In this document: positions 19,939-30,534 of the stretch, piece after piece | Layout of the letters: each line of letters begins with the position of its first letter | Numbering within the stretch: the stretch's first letter is position 1 | From: Thiobacillus denitrificans DSM 12475 | GTDB lineage: Bacteria > Pseudomonadota > Gammaproteobacteria > Burkholderiales > Thiobacillaceae | Assembly (NCBI RefSeq): GCF_000376425.1 | Contig: NZ_AQWL01000007.1 | Coordinates: 62,001 to 126,000, forward strand | Reading direction: 5' to 3' | DNA: 64,000 nucleotides | The notes under the pieces: model-generated | Seen by the model: the letters and a program-made list of their open reading frames with translations, nothing else | Database searches by the model: none | Told to the model about the DNA's origin: nothing | Translations under genes and position numbers: made by a program

Positions 19939-20744
19939 TACTCGTCAACGGCCATCCGGATGACGCTGTGGACGCGCGGGACCGCGGCCTGGCCTACGGC
20001 GACGGCGTATTCCGTACCCTGCGCACGTACGCCGCTCAACCGCTATGGTGGCGCGATCATTACGCCAAGCTGGCGGCCGATTGTGCGGCGTTGAGGCTGG
20101 ATTGCCCTGACGAGGCCGGCCTGCGCGCCGAGGTTTGCCGGGCGGCCGCGACCGGGGAGGGCGTGGTCAAGATCATTCTCACCCGCGGCGCCGGTGCGCG
20201 CGGTTATGCGCCGCCGCAGGGGCAGGCCGTCACCCGCATCGTGCTGTCTGCGCCCCTGCCTGCCCATGCGCAGGCCGATGCGCCGGACGACATCGTTGCG
20301 CGCTGGTGCATGCTGCGTCTGGCGCGCCAGCCGCGGCTGGCCGGAATCAAGCATCTGAACCGGCTGGAGAACGTGCTGGCGCGGGCCGAGTGGGATGACC
20401 CGGCGATTGCGGAGGGACTGCTGTGCGACGACACCGGCGTGGTGATCGGTGGCGTAATGAGCAATCTGCTGGCGGTGAAGGACGGCGAGCTGTATACCCC
20501 GGATGTGAGCGAATGCGGGGTGGCCGGCGTCGCCAGGACGCGCCTGCTGCGCGTCCTGGCACGCCGCGGCATTCCTGTCCATGTCGGCCGTTTGATGCCA
20601 GCCGCTATACTCGCTGCCGATGAAGTGATGATCTGCAACAGCGTCATCGGTGTGCGCCGCGTGGCCCGGCTGGAAGATTCGGTCTGGCCGCCTGCGGGCT
20701 GGACCGGTATTTTGAAAACTGCCTTGTATGAAGACGTGGATTAA
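19935..20744 (+). CDS. pabC: aminodeoxychorismate lyase
   Basis: 269-residue PLP enzyme of the branched-chain-aminotransferase fold that releases pyruvate and p-aminobenzoate. Visible are DRGLAYGDGVFRTL at the N-terminus and the PLP-binding Lys in GIKHLNRLENVLA. Start ATG 19935 overlaps the pabB stop; a longer in-frame extension is not conserved. It overlaps mltG by 17 bases. Confidence 0.93.
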   Translation: MILVNGHPDDAVDARDRGLAYGDGVFRTLRTYAAQPLWWRDHYAKLAADCAALRLDCPDEAGLRAEVCRAAATGEGVVKIILTRGAGARGYAPPQGQAVTRIVLSAPLPAHAQADAPDDIVARWCMLRLARQPRLAGIKHLNRLENVLARAEWDDPAIAEGLLCDDTGVVIGGVMSNLLAVKDGELYTPDVSECGVAGVARTRLLRVLARRGIPVHVGRLMPAAILAADEVMICNSVIGVRRVARLEDSVWPPAGWTGILKTALYEDVD

Positions 20745-21717
20745 GCGGTTGGCCCTGCTTGCCGGCCTGACTGCACTGGCGGGGGCAGGCGGGCTGGCAT
20801 GGTATGCCAACCAGCCTTTGCCTATCGAGCCGTTGCCGAAAACCATCAACGTGGCACCCGGCACCCATTTGCGGAGTCTGAGCACGATGCTCGAACGCGA
20901 AGGCGTGATCGGCAATGCGCAGGTGTTCTGGCTGCTCGGGCGCGTGCTGGACAAGGCCGGAACGCTCAAGGTGGGGGTATATAGGCTCGACCGGCCGCTC
21001 ACGCCACTGGAGCTGTATGCCAAGATCCAGCGCGGCGAAGTATCGCAAGCGATCGTGCAGTTCATCGAAGGCTGGAATTGGCGCGAGGTGCGCGCCGCGC
21101 TTGCCGCGCAACCGCTACTGAAGAACGACAGCGCAGGCATGAGCGATGCCGAGATTCTGCAGGCAATCGGCGCGGAAGAACGCTACCCGGAAGGCCTGCT
21201 GTTTCCCGATACCTATTTCTACGCACCGCATACCTCCGACCTCGGTGTGCTGCGCCGCGCCTACCGCTTGCAACACGAAAGACTCCTGACCGCCTGGGAA
21301 ACCCGCGCTCCCGGTCTGCCTTACCGCACGCCATATGAAGCGCTCATCATGGCGTCGATCGTGGAAAAGGAAACCGGTGCGGCGTACGAGCGCCCGCAGA
21401 TTGCCGGCGTGTTCCTCAACCGGCTCAGGCTGGGAATGCGCCTGCAGACCGATCCTGCCGTGATCTATGGGCTGGGCGAGCGTTTTGACGGTAACCTGCG
21501 CAAGGTCGATCTGCAGCGTGACACGCCGTACAACACCTATACGCGTGCCGGGCTGCCGCCGACGCCGATTGCGATGCCAAGTGCGGCGGCGATCCAGGCC
21601 GCGCTCAATCCCGCGAAGACCGATGCGCTGTATTTTGTGGCGCGCGGCGATGGCACCCATGTTTTTTCCAGCAATCTCGATGCGCACAACCGCGCGGTGA
21701 ACCGCTACCAGCGATGA
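20728..21717 (+). CDS. mltG: endolytic transglycosylase MltG
   Basis: 329-residue inner-membrane lytic transglycosylase that terminates nascent peptidoglycan chains. One N-terminal membrane helix (residues about 7-28) is followed by a LysM-like region and the YceG domain with ASIVEKETG, whose Glu is catalytic, and [16 protein letters not shown]. It overlaps both pabC and tmk. Confidence 0.93.
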   Translation: MKTWIKRLALLAGLTALAGAGGLAWYANQPLPIEPLPKTINVAPGTHLRSLSTMLEREGVIGNAQVFWLLGRVLDKAGTLKVGVYRLDRPLTPLELYAKIQRGEVSQAIVQFIEGWNWREVRAALAAQPLLKNDSAGMSDAEILQAIGAEERYPEGLLFPDTYFYAPHTSDLGVLRRAYRLQHERLLTAWETRAPGLPYRTPYEALIMASIVEKETGAAYERPQIAGVFLNRLRLGMRLQTDPAVIYGLGERFDGNLRKVDLQRDTPYNTYTRAGLPPTPIAMPSAAAIQAALNPAKTDALYFVARGDGTHVFSSNLDAHNRAVNRYQR

Positions 21718-22328
21718 CGATCTCCGGCAAATTCATCACTCTCGAAGGCGTCGACGGCGCCGGCAAAAGCACCCACCTGGGATTTGTCGCCGACTGGTTG
21801 CGCCAGCAGGGCAGGGAAGTGGTGGTCACCCGCGAGCCAGGCGGCACGCCGCTGGGCGAAACACTGCGCGAACTGCTGCTGCATCGCGAGATGGACGCCG
21901 ACACCGAGCTGCTGCTGATGTTCGCCGCGCGCCAGGAACACCTGGCCGGATTGATCCGGCCGGCACTGGCGCGCGGCGCGTGGGTGGTGTCCGACCGCTT
22001 CACCGACGCCAGCTACGCCTATCAGTGCGGCGGGCGCGGCATCGCGGCCGAGCGCATCGCCGCGCTGGAAGCCTGGGTGCAGCGCGGTTTTGCGCCCGAT
22101 CTCACGCTGCTGTTCGATGTCCCGCCGGAGGTGGCGGAAGCGCGCCGCTCGGCCGCGCGCAGCGCCGACCGTTTCGAGCGCGAGGCCGACCGCTTCTTCA
22201 GCCGCGTGCGCAATGCCTATCTCGACCGCGCGCATGCCGAGCCGGCACGCATCCGCGTGCTCGATGCGCGCCACGGTATCGCCGAATTGCAGGTCGAAAT
22301 CGGCCAGTTGCTGCAGGACGTGCTGTGA
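21714..22328 (+). CDS. tmk: thymidylate kinase
   Basis: 204-residue kinase forming dTDP from dTMP. It has the P-loop [10 protein letters not shown], the DR-x motif [11 protein letters not shown] and [12 protein letters not shown]. It overlaps mltG by four bases and shares a GTGA overlap with holB. Confidence 0.95.
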   Translation: MTISGKFITLEGVDGAGKSTHLGFVADWLRQQGREVVVTREPGGTPLGETLRELLLHREMDADTELLLMFAARQEHLAGLIRPALARGAWVVSDRFTDASYAYQCGGRGIAAERIAALEAWVQRGFAPDLTLLFDVPPEVAEARRSAARSADRFEREADRFFSRVRNAYLDRAHAEPARIRVLDARHGIAELQVEIGQLLQDVL

Positions 22329-23308
22329 GCGCACCGTATCCCTGGCTGGCGGCGGCGTGGCAGCGCCTGCTGGCGACCCGCGGGCGCCCGGCACAGGCCT
22401 TGTTGCTGGCCGGCCCGCGCGGAGTGGGCAAGGGCGCGCTGGCGCAGGCGTGGGCACGGGCCTTGCTGTGCGAAGCGCCGCTGCCGGATGGCGCGGCATG
22501 CGGCGGCTGTCCGGCCTGCCATTGGTTCGACAGCGGTACGCATCCGGATTTTCGCCTGCTCACCCTGCAGGAAAAAACCGGCAAGGATGGCGAAACCAGA
22601 ATGGCCGTCGCCATCGAGGTCGAACAGGCGCGCGAAGCGGTCGATTTCGTCCAGCTTTCCACCTACCGCGCGGGCTTTCGCGTGGTGCTGGTCAGCCCGG
22701 CGGACAGCCTCAACCTGGCGGCGGCCAACGCGCTGTTAAAGGTGCTCGAGGAGCCGCCGTTAAATACGGTATTCGTGCTGGTGTCGGATCAGCCCCGGCG
22801 CCTGTTGCCGACCATCCGCAGCCGCTGCACCCGACTGGACCTCGGCCTGCCGGCGACTGAAATCGCGATGCAGTGGCTGGCCGGCCAGCAACTGGAGGAT
22901 GCGGCGACCTTGCTAGCCTTGTCCGGCGGGGCGCCGCTGGATGCCTTGAACTGGGCCGGGGGAGCCGAGCTGGATGAGCGGCGCAGCGTGCTGGAAGGCC
23001 TGGCACGCCCCGGACAACTCGATCCGGTGACACTGGGCGAACGCTGGAAGGCGGTCAAGCCGCAGACCTGGCATGCCGTGGTGTATAAATGGCTGGGCGA
23101 TTTGCTGGCGGTCAAGCTGCAGGGCAGCGTGCAGTTCAACCGCGATTTTTCTGATGTATTGACGCGCCTGGGGGCGCAGGCCGATCTGGGTAAACTGCTG
23201 GCGCTTGCCAGAATGCAGGCGAACGAAGGCAGGGTACTCGCCCATCCGCTGAATCGGGCGGTGCAGCTGCAAGCCTGGCTGATTCGGTACCGGCACCTAT
23301 TTGATTGA
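22325..23308 (+). CDS. holB: DNA polymerase III delta' subunit
   Basis: 327-residue clamp-loader subunit. It has a degenerate P-loop [11 protein letters not shown] and the four-Cys zinc module CGGCPACHW near residue 60. [16 protein letters not shown] corresponds to the sensor region of the AAA+ fold. The GTG start overlaps the tmk stop. Confidence 0.92.
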   Translation: MSAPYPWLAAAWQRLLATRGRPAQALLLAGPRGVGKGALAQAWARALLCEAPLPDGAACGGCPACHWFDSGTHPDFRLLTLQEKTGKDGETRMAVAIEVEQAREAVDFVQLSTYRAGFRVVLVSPADSLNLAAANALLKVLEEPPLNTVFVLVSDQPRRLLPTIRSRCTRLDLGLPATEIAMQWLAGQQLEDAATLLALSGGAPLDALNWAGGAELDERRSVLEGLARPGQLDPVTLGERWKAVKPQTWHAVVYKWLGDLLAVKLQGSVQFNRDFSDVLTRLGAQADLGKLLALARMQANEGRVLAHPLNRAVQLQAWLIRYRHLFD

Positions 23309-23320
23309 AGAGAGTCGACC

Positions 23321-23692
23321 ATGAAAGCAGTAGCCAATGACCTGGCAGGACAAGTACGCCCCGGCGTGCTTTCGCTGTCGATCAAGGAAAAATCCGCGTT
23401 GTTTGCGGCATACATGCCCTTTATCAAGGGCGGCGGGCTGTTCATCCCCACCAACAAAAGCTACAGGATGGGCGAGGAAGTGTTCATGCTGCTGACCCTG
23501 ATGGAGGATCCCGCCAAGCTGCCGGTATCGGGCAAGGTGGTATGGGTGACGCCCGCCGGCGCCCATGGCAGCCGCACCCAGGGGGTCGGGGTGCAGTTTG
23601 CGCCCAACGAAAGCGGCAAGGCGGCGCAAAACAAGATTGAAGGTTTGCTCGGCGGTTCGTTAAAATCGGCGCGTCCCACGCATACCATGTAG
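23321..23692 (+). CDS. pilZ: PilZ-domain type IV pilus assembly protein
   Basis: 123-residue protein of the PilZ family. It resembles the founding PilZ of Pseudomonas, involved in type IV pilus assembly, and shows GLFIPTNKSYRMGEEVFMLLTL and a beta-barrel end. The RxxxR c-di-GMP motif seen in other PilZ domains is not obvious at the N-terminus, as is usual for this subgroup. The gene order holB-pilZ-tatD is conserved in beta/gammaproteobacteria. Confidence 0.87.
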   Translation: MKAVANDLAGQVRPGVLSLSIKEKSALFAAYMPFIKGGGLFIPTNKSYRMGEEVFMLLTLMEDPAKLPVSGKVVWVTPAGAHGSRTQGVGVQFAPNESGKAAQNKIEGLLGGSLKSARPTHTM

Positions 23693-23743
23693 GGCAGGTG
23701 CAAGATCCAAGTGGCAAGAGCGGCGCTCACGCGCCTTCGAGAA

Positions 23744-23800
23744 CTTGTACCTTGTACCTTTGCCTTGTGCCTTGTGCCTTGTGCCTTGAATCCTGTACCT
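23744..23800. repeat. degenerate heptanucleotide repeat array before tatD
   Basis: Between pilZ and tatD lie tandem copies of a 7-base unit: TTGTACC twice, then TTTGCC, then TTGTGCC three times, then TTGAATCC and TGTACC. The array ends four bases before the tatD start. Function unknown. Confidence 0.75.
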
Positions 23801-23803
23801 GAA

Positions 23804-24577
23804 ATGTTCGTCGATTCCCACTGCCACATCAATTTCCCCGATCTCGCCTGCAAGCTGCCAGAGGTGTTCGACCTGATGGCGGCCAACCGGGTGAGCCATG
23901 CGCTGTGCATCGGCGTGGAACTGGAAAAATTCCCGGAAATCCGCGCGCTCGCCGAGGCGCATCCGAATGTGTATGCCTCGGTCGGCGTGCACCCCGACCA
24001 CGAGGACTGCGCCGAGCCGACGGTGGAGGAACTGGTTGCGCTGGCCGATCACCCCAGGGTGGTGGCGATCGGCGAGACCGGACTGGATTATTTCAGGTTG
24101 AGCGGCGACCTCGAATGGCAGCGCGAGCGCTTCCGCACCCATATCCGCGCGGCGCGGGCCTGCCGTAAGCCGCTGGTGATCCACACCCGTGCCGCGGCCG
24201 ACGACACCCTGCGCATCATGCGCGAGGAACAGGCGGGCGAGGCGGGCGGGGTGATGCACTGCTTCACCGAAAGCCTGGCGGTGGCGGAAGCCGCCATCGA
24301 ACTGGGGTTTTACATTTCGTTTTCCGGCATCGTCACCTTCAAGAACGCCGCCGCGCTACGCGAGGTGGCGGCGGCCATCCCGCTGGAACGCATGCTGATC
24401 GAGACCGACGCGCCGTACCTGGCGCCGGTGCCGCATCGCGGGCAGACCAATCAGCCGGGCTTCGTTAGGCACGTGGCGGAGGAAATCGGGCGAGTGCGCG
24501 GCATCAGTGCCGAAGCGGTGGGCGGCGCCACCACGCAGAATTTCTTCCGGCTGTTTGCCGCTGCGCGCCCGGACTGA
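23804..24577 (+). CDS. tatD: TatD-family metal-dependent DNase
   Basis: 257-residue TIM-barrel hydrolase. The N-terminal metal ligands are in FVDSHCHINF (HxH), with further ligands in GETGLDYF, LVIHTRAAADD and ETDAPYLAP. Family members act as 3'-5' DNases or in RNA/DNA quality control. Start ATG 23804 is chosen because the conserved sequence begins there; upstream frame residues are encoded by the repeat array. The gene is convergent with dnaJ across 17 bases without a clear terminator. Confidence 0.9.
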   Translation: MFVDSHCHINFPDLACKLPEVFDLMAANRVSHALCIGVELEKFPEIRALAEAHPNVYASVGVHPDHEDCAEPTVEELVALADHPRVVAIGETGLDYFRLSGDLEWQRERFRTHIRAARACRKPLVIHTRAAADDTLRIMREEQAGEAGGVMHCFTESLAVAEAAIELGFYISFSGIVTFKNAAALREVAAAIPLERMLIETDAPYLAPVPHRGQTNQPGFVRHVAEEIGRVRGISAEAVGGATTQNFFRLFAAARPD

Positions 24578-24594
24578 AACCGCACGACCGCCTC

Positions 24595-25719
24595 CTACTG
24601 ACTGAAGAAGGACTTCACCTTGTCCATGAACGACTGCGCGCGCGGATTGTTGTTGCGTCCGGGGCTTAGCGCCTCGAATTCGCTCAGCAGTTCGCGCTGA
24701 CGCTCGGACAGATTCACTGGCGTCTCCACCAGCATGTGGCACAGGAGATCGCCCGGCGCGTGGCTGCGCACCCCCTTGATACCCTTGCCGCGCAGGCGGA
24801 ACACCTTGCCCGACTGCGTTTCGGCCGGAATCTTGATCTTGGCGTGGCCGTCCAGGGTGGGGATTTCGAGCTCACCGCCGAGCGCGGCGGTGGCAAAGCT
24901 GATCGGCATCTCGCAATGGAGATCGTCGCCGTCGCGCTTGAATACGGGGTGATCCTTGAGGTGGATCACCACATAGAGGTCGCCCGGCGGACCGCCGTTG
25001 ACGCCTGCTTCGCCTTCTCCGGCCAGTCGGATGCGGTCGCCGCTATCGACCCCGGCGGGAATCTTGACCGACAGCGTCTTGTGTTTCTTGACGCGGCCTT
25101 CGCCATGACAGGCGGTACAGGGATCGGCCACCATCTTGCCGGTGCCGCCGCAGCGTGGACAGGTCTGCTGCACCGAGAAAAAGCCTTGCTGGATGCGTAC
25201 CTGACCGTGGCCGCCGCAGGTGGTGCAGGTGGTCGGCTGGGTGCCGGGTTTGGCGCCGCTGCCGTGACACACGCCGCATTCTTCCAGGGTCGGAATGCGT
25301 ATCTTGGTTTCAGTGCCGTGCGCGGCATCTTCCAGACCGATTTCCAGGTTGTAGCGCAGGTCGGCGCCGCGATACACGCGGTCGCGGCGGCTGCCGCCAC
25401 CACCGCCACCACCACCAAAAATATCGCCGAAGATGTCCGAGAAGGCATCGGAAAAACCGCCGCCGCCGAAGCCGCCGCCCATGCCGCCCTGCTGGTCGAT
25501 TCCGGCGTGGCCGAACTGGTCGTACGCGGCGCGCTTGTCCGAGTCGGACAGGATTTCGTAGGCCTGCTTGGCTTCCTTGAATTTCTCCTCCGCTCCCTTG
25601 TCGTCCGGGTTGCGGTCGGGATGGTGCTTCATGGCCAGCTTACGGTAGGCCTTCTTGATATCTTCGTCCGAGGCGTTCTTGGTGACGCCGAGGACTTCGT
25701 AGTAGTCGCGTTTGCTCAT
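24595..25719 (-). CDS. dnaJ: chaperone protein DnaJ
   Basis: 374-residue Hsp40. It has the J domain with the HPD tripeptide (KHHPDRNPD), a Gly/Phe-rich linker, and four CxxCxGxG-type zinc repeats ([32 protein letters not shown]), followed by the substrate-binding beta domains. It stimulates the DnaK ATPase. It lies 124 bases downstream of dnaK, separated by a terminator-like hairpin and a repeat. Confidence 0.96.
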   Translation of the reverse strand: MSKRDYYEVLGVTKNASDEDIKKAYRKLAMKHHPDRNPDDKGAEEKFKEAKQAYEILSDSDKRAAYDQFGHAGIDQQGGMGGGFGGGGFSDAFSDIFGDIFGGGGGGGGSRRDRVYRGADLRYNLEIGLEDAAHGTETKIRIPTLEECGVCHGSGAKPGTQPTTCTTCGGHGQVRIQQGFFSVQQTCPRCGGTGKMVADPCTACHGEGRVKKHKTLSVKIPAGVDSGDRIRLAGEGEAGVNGGPPGDLYVVIHLKDHPVFKRDGDDLHCEMPISFATAALGGELEIPTLDGHAKIKIPAETQSGKVFRLRGKGIKGVRSHAPGDLLCHMLVETPVNLSERQRELLSEFEALSPGRNNNPRAQSFMDKVKSFFSQ

Positions 25720-25727
25720 GGCAGGGG

Positions 25728-25755
25728 TCAGGATTCAGGGATCAGGATTCAGGGA
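25728..25755. repeat. 14-bp tandem duplication upstream of dnaJ
   Basis: Two perfect tandem copies of TCAGGATTCAGGGA. Each is itself two related heptamers (TCAGGAT and TCAGGGA). Related heptad-like sequence also appears near 25812-25840 (CTGACCA, CTGAATC, CCGACTC). Confidence 0.8.
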
Positions 25756-25781
25756 GTGAGGCGGGATACGGAATTCAGCGG

Positions 25782-25811
25782 AAAAAGGAAAAGCCGCGCA
25801 TGGCACGGCTC
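25782..25811 (-). terminator. rho-independent terminator after dnaK
   Basis: On the minus strand a stem (AGCCGTG with CGCGGCT, one G-U pair, short loop) is followed by TTTTCCTTTTT. It lies between dnaK and dnaJ and may lower dnaJ transcription relative to dnaK. Confidence 0.65.
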
Positions 25812-25843
25812 TCCCTGACCACTGAATCCCGACTCCCGGCCCC

Positions 25844-27760
<1,917 letters not shown>

Positions 27761-27796
27761 GATGCGTTCCTTCTAAAAGAGTTTTAATTGGTTTGA

Positions 27797-27824
27797 ATGT
27801 GGGGGAGGGGGCGCCCATTTCAAG
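27797..27824 (-). promoter_or_regulatory. sigma-32 heat-shock promoter of dnaK
   Basis: On the minus strand CTTGAA is followed after 14 bases by CCCCACAT, close to the RpoH consensus CTTGAA-N13/14-CCCCATNT. The predicted start of transcription is about 30 bases before the dnaK ATG. Confidence 0.85.
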
Positions 27825-27845
27825 GCTGATGCCGGGCGGGCGGCC

Positions 27846-28367
27846 TCAATCCTGGCCTTTGGCCACCATCACCAGTGCCGGCCGCAGCGTGCGCTCGTGC
27901 AGGCGGTAACCTTTCTGCAACACGGTAACGACTGTGTTGGCGGGCTGCTCGGACTCGACCACCTGGATCGCTTGATGCAGATGAGGGTCGAACTTCTCGC
28001 CCATCGGATCGATGTCGTGCAAATTGAACTTTCCAAATACCGCAACCAACTGCTTCAGGGTCAGCTCGACGCCGTCCTTCATGTTCTCCATGCTGGGCGA
28101 CTCGGCGGCCAGCGCAGCTTCCAGGCTGTCCTTCACCGCCAGCAGTTCGCCGGCGAAGTTTTCCACCGCGAACTTGCGTGCCTTGTCGACGTCTTCCGCC
28201 GCGCGGCGGCGCATGTTTTCGGTCTCTGCCTTGGCGCGCAGCCAGGCGTCATGATGTTCGGCTGCCTGCAGTTCGGCCGCCTTCAACAGCTCTTCCAGGC
28301 TAGGCATGATTTCCTTGGCGGGATGGCTTTCGGCCGCTTCCGTGTTGATTTTGATGTCGTCCTGCAT
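27846..28367 (-). CDS. grpE: nucleotide exchange factor GrpE
   Basis: 173-residue DnaK cofactor that ejects ADP. A long N-terminal coiled coil (residues about 30-95) precedes the beta-wing domain with [20 protein letters not shown]. The ATG at 28367 has GGGAG five bases upstream, so the 22-codon upstream in-frame extension is rejected; that extension also contains the sigma-32 promoter. Confidence 0.93.
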   Translation of the reverse strand: MQDDIKINTEAAESHPAKEIMPSLEELLKAAELQAAEHHDAWLRAKAETENMRRRAAEDVDKARKFAVENFAGELLAVKDSLEAALAAESPSMENMKDGVELTLKQLVAVFGKFNLHDIDPMGEKFDPHLHQAIQVVESEQPANTVVTVLQKGYRLHERTLRPALVMVAKGQD

Positions 28368-28393
28368 ATCGGCTCCCAATTGTCCTCCCGGGT

Positions 28394-28421
28394 AAGTGGG
28401 GCCAAGCAATGCGGATTCAAT
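28394..28421 (-). promoter_or_regulatory. sigma-32 heat-shock promoter of grpE
   Basis: On the minus strand ATTGAA is followed after 14 bases by CCCCACTT, a good RpoH-type match. Transcription would start about 20 bases upstream of the grpE ATG. Confidence 0.78.
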
Positions 28422-28516
28422 AGGGGGTAGCATTTTTTCATCGCTGCTGCCCGCGTGAAGTGCGGCGCATGCCGATTTGCTGCGCGTGGGGGCTTCCGGT
28501 ATGATGCGCGGCTCCC

Positions 28517-28610
<94 letters not shown>

Positions 28611-28797
28611 GCCAGATGCCAGCGTATTTCTGTTTTCAAAATACGGATGCCGACATCGAATGGCAGGCCAGGCGCCGTGCTGGCGGCCTTGTTTGTCTCT
28701 GCTCCCGCACGTTTCTCCAGACTTCCCGCCCGGCCTGGACCGGGCGCCCAGCTTCCAAATCGGGACGTATGCCTGTCCGCTCGGGTCGCCGCGGGGT

Positions 28798-29652
28798 TCA
28801 GGCTACAGCCTTGTTGCGTTCGATCAAGGCATAAGCCGAGTGGTTGTGGATGGACTCGAAGTTCTCCGATTCGACTACGTACGAATCGATGCGCCTATCC
28901 GCATCCAGTGCCGCCGCCACATCGCGCACCATGTCTTCGACGAATTTGGGATTGTCGTAGGCACGCTCGGTGACGTACTTCTCGTCCGGCCGCTTGAGCA
29001 GGCCGTAGAGCTGGCTCGACGCGTTGTCTTCGGCGACGCGGACGATATCCTCGATCCAGATGAAACTGTTGGCGCGCACCGTCAGGGTCACGTGCGAGCG
29101 CTGGTTGTGCGCGCCGTAGCGCGAGATCTGCTTGGAGCATGGACACAGGCTGGTGACCGGAACGACGACCTTCATGGTCTGAAGGTAGCGCCCGTCGCGG
29201 ATTTCGCCAATGAAGGTCACATCGTAATCGAGCAGGCTCTCGACGCCTGATACCGGCGCTTTCTTGTTGATGAAATAGGGAAAATTCATTTCGACATGGC
29301 CGGAACGGGCTTCCAGCCGTTCCACCATCTGGCGCAGCATATGCTCGAAGGACTCCACCGATATTTCCCGCTCGTAGCCATTGAGGATCTCGAGGAAGCG
29401 GGACATGTGGGTGCCCTTGAAGTGATGCGGCAGATGCACGTACATGTTGAACAGGGCAATGGTGTGCTGCACGCCGCCACTCTTGTCCAGGACTTTGACG
29501 GGATGGCGGACCGCCTTGATGCCGACCTTGTCGATGGCGATCCGGCGCGCGTCGGGGGTGTTCTGGACATCGGGCATGGAAGCGGCCGTGCCGCCCGGGC
29601 GTGTGGCGGGGCAGGGCAGCTCGGTTTCGCAGACGGTATCGCAAGTGGTCAT
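28798..29652 (-). CDS. folE2: GTP cyclohydrolase FolE2 (type IB)
   Basis: 284-residue enzyme converting GTP to dihydroneopterin triphosphate, first step of both folate and methanopterin synthesis. The active-site Cys is in [12 protein letters not shown]. The family is related to archaeal MptA. The conserved N-terminus is [19 protein letters not shown]; the ORF extends 25 residues upstream with three extra Cys, and AGAAAG supports the ATG at 29652, while ATG 29577 would give the usual length. It lies 25 bases downstream of a Sco gene and next to the C1 activator, so a role in H4MPT supply is likely. Confidence 0.92.
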   Translation of the reverse strand: MTTCDTVCETELPCPATRPGGTAASMPDVQNTPDARRIAIDKVGIKAVRHPVKVLDKSGGVQHTIALFNMYVHLPHHFKGTHMSRFLEILNGYEREISVESFEHMLRQMVERLEARSGHVEMNFPYFINKKAPVSGVESLLDYDVTFIGEIRDGRYLQTMKVVVPVTSLCPCSKQISRYGAHNQRSHVTLTVRANSFIWIEDIVRVAEDNASSQLYGLLKRPDEKYVTERAYDNPKFVEDMVRDVAAALDADRRIDSYVVESENFESIHNHSAYALIERNKAVA

Positions 29653-29677
29653 GGGTGGCTTTCTGTAAACGGGGTCA

Positions 29678-30226
29678 TCACGGCAGGAATCTGGAAACCA
29701 GTTTCAGCACTTCCGTTCCGGGCGTGCCGTAGGGAATGATTTTCACCAGCTTGCCGCCGGTGTCGATCAGGTAGGTGTTGACCGTATGATCGACGGTATA
29801 ACTCGATCCGGTCGGTACGTAGCGGAACTGGACGCCGTACTGATCGGCTACCTTGCGCAGTTCCTGTTCACTGCCGGTCAGGGCCAGGATTTCCCCGCCG
29901 AAGTGCTTGATGTAGGGATCGAGCACATCCGGGGTGTCGCGCTGCGGATCGACGCTGATGAAAATGGGCTGCACCCGGTGACGTTTCTCGGGCGGCAACC
30001 GGGCGAGCAGTTGCTGGAACTGGAGCAATTCGGCGGGACACATTTCCGGACAGTAGGTAAAGCCGAAATACAGCAGCACGACTTTGCCCTGCAGGGATGC
30101 CAGCGAAACCGGCTCTCCCTTGGTCGTGTGCAGCGTGAAATCGCCCCCCAGTGTCGTTGTTGCCCATGACGGACCAGCCAGGCACAAGGTAAACCAGAGC
30201 AGTGAAATGCGCAGAGCCACCAACAT
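29678..30226 (-). CDS. Sco1/SenC-type copper-binding thioredoxin-like protein
   Basis: 182 residues with an N-terminal signal or anchor (residues about 1-22, ending SWA). The thioredoxin-like domain holds the copper site: CPEMC near residue 58 and the distal His in VDHTVNTY. Sco proteins deliver copper to the CuA site of cytochrome oxidase or act as periplasmic thiol reductants. AAGGA precedes the ATG. It is the first gene of a two-gene unit with folE2, behind a strong sigma-54 promoter match. Confidence 0.9.
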   Translation of the reverse strand: MLVALRISLLWFTLCLAGPSWATTTLGGDFTLHTTKGEPVSLASLQGKVVLLYFGFTYCPEMCPAELLQFQQLLARLPPEKRHRVQPIFISVDPQRDTPDVLDPYIKHFGGEILALTGSEQELRKVADQYGVQFRYVPTGSSYTVDHTVNTYLIDTGGKLVKIIPYGTPGTEVLKLVSRFLP

Positions 30227-30262
30227 GTCGTTCCTTGTGCGGAATGAAGATGGGGGGTATCA

Positions 30263-30278
30263 AGCAGAAGACATGCCA
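30263..30278 (-). promoter_or_regulatory. sigma-54 promoter candidate for sco-folE2
   Basis: Minus-strand TGGCATGTCTTCTGCT against consensus TGGCAYRNNNNTTGCW: one mismatch, with GG and GC separated by exactly 10 bases. Transcription would start near 30252, 26 bases before the sco ATG. Confidence 0.75.
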
Positions 30279-30382
30279 TGATGATATCGGGGTGCCGGTG
30301 CCGCAGCCGGGGTTGTCGCCGGGGTATGCCGTACCCGAAAGCAAGCAATCCCCGGCGTTGCCATGCAGGATGTACCGATTCC

Positions 30383-30397
30383 GTGACAGTTTGTCTC
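30383..30397. promoter_or_regulatory. UAS-like dyad in the sco/activator spacer
   Basis: GTGACA-GTT-TGTCTC, a near-palindrome matching the perfect dyad GTGACA-CTC-TGTCAC found before fhcB. It lies about 125 bases from the -12 elements of both divergent sigma-54 candidates. Probable activator-binding site (inference). Confidence 0.55.
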
Positions 30398-30499
30398 GCA
30401 TCTTTCGCCGGCTCGAGTATGATTGAACATATCCAGGTGGGAAGCCTTGACCTGCGGCGTCTTAAAAAACAATAAACATTCAGAGCCGTTTTGATGGCT

Positions 30500-30515
30500 G
30501 GGCGTGGATATTGCT
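30500..30515 (+). promoter_or_regulatory. weak sigma-54 promoter candidate for the activator gene
   Basis: GGGCGTGGATATTGCT has GG and GC at the right 10-base spacing and a perfect TTGCT, but mismatches at the first T and the A of the -24 box. Predicted start near 30526 would leave little room for the GAGGA ribosome site, which argues against it. Confidence 0.3.
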
Positions 30516-30534
30516 TTATATGAGGACCGAAGCG

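Noticed and set aside
23744-25755. CRISPR array
   Set aside because: The repeats are short heptamers in tandem without unique spacers.
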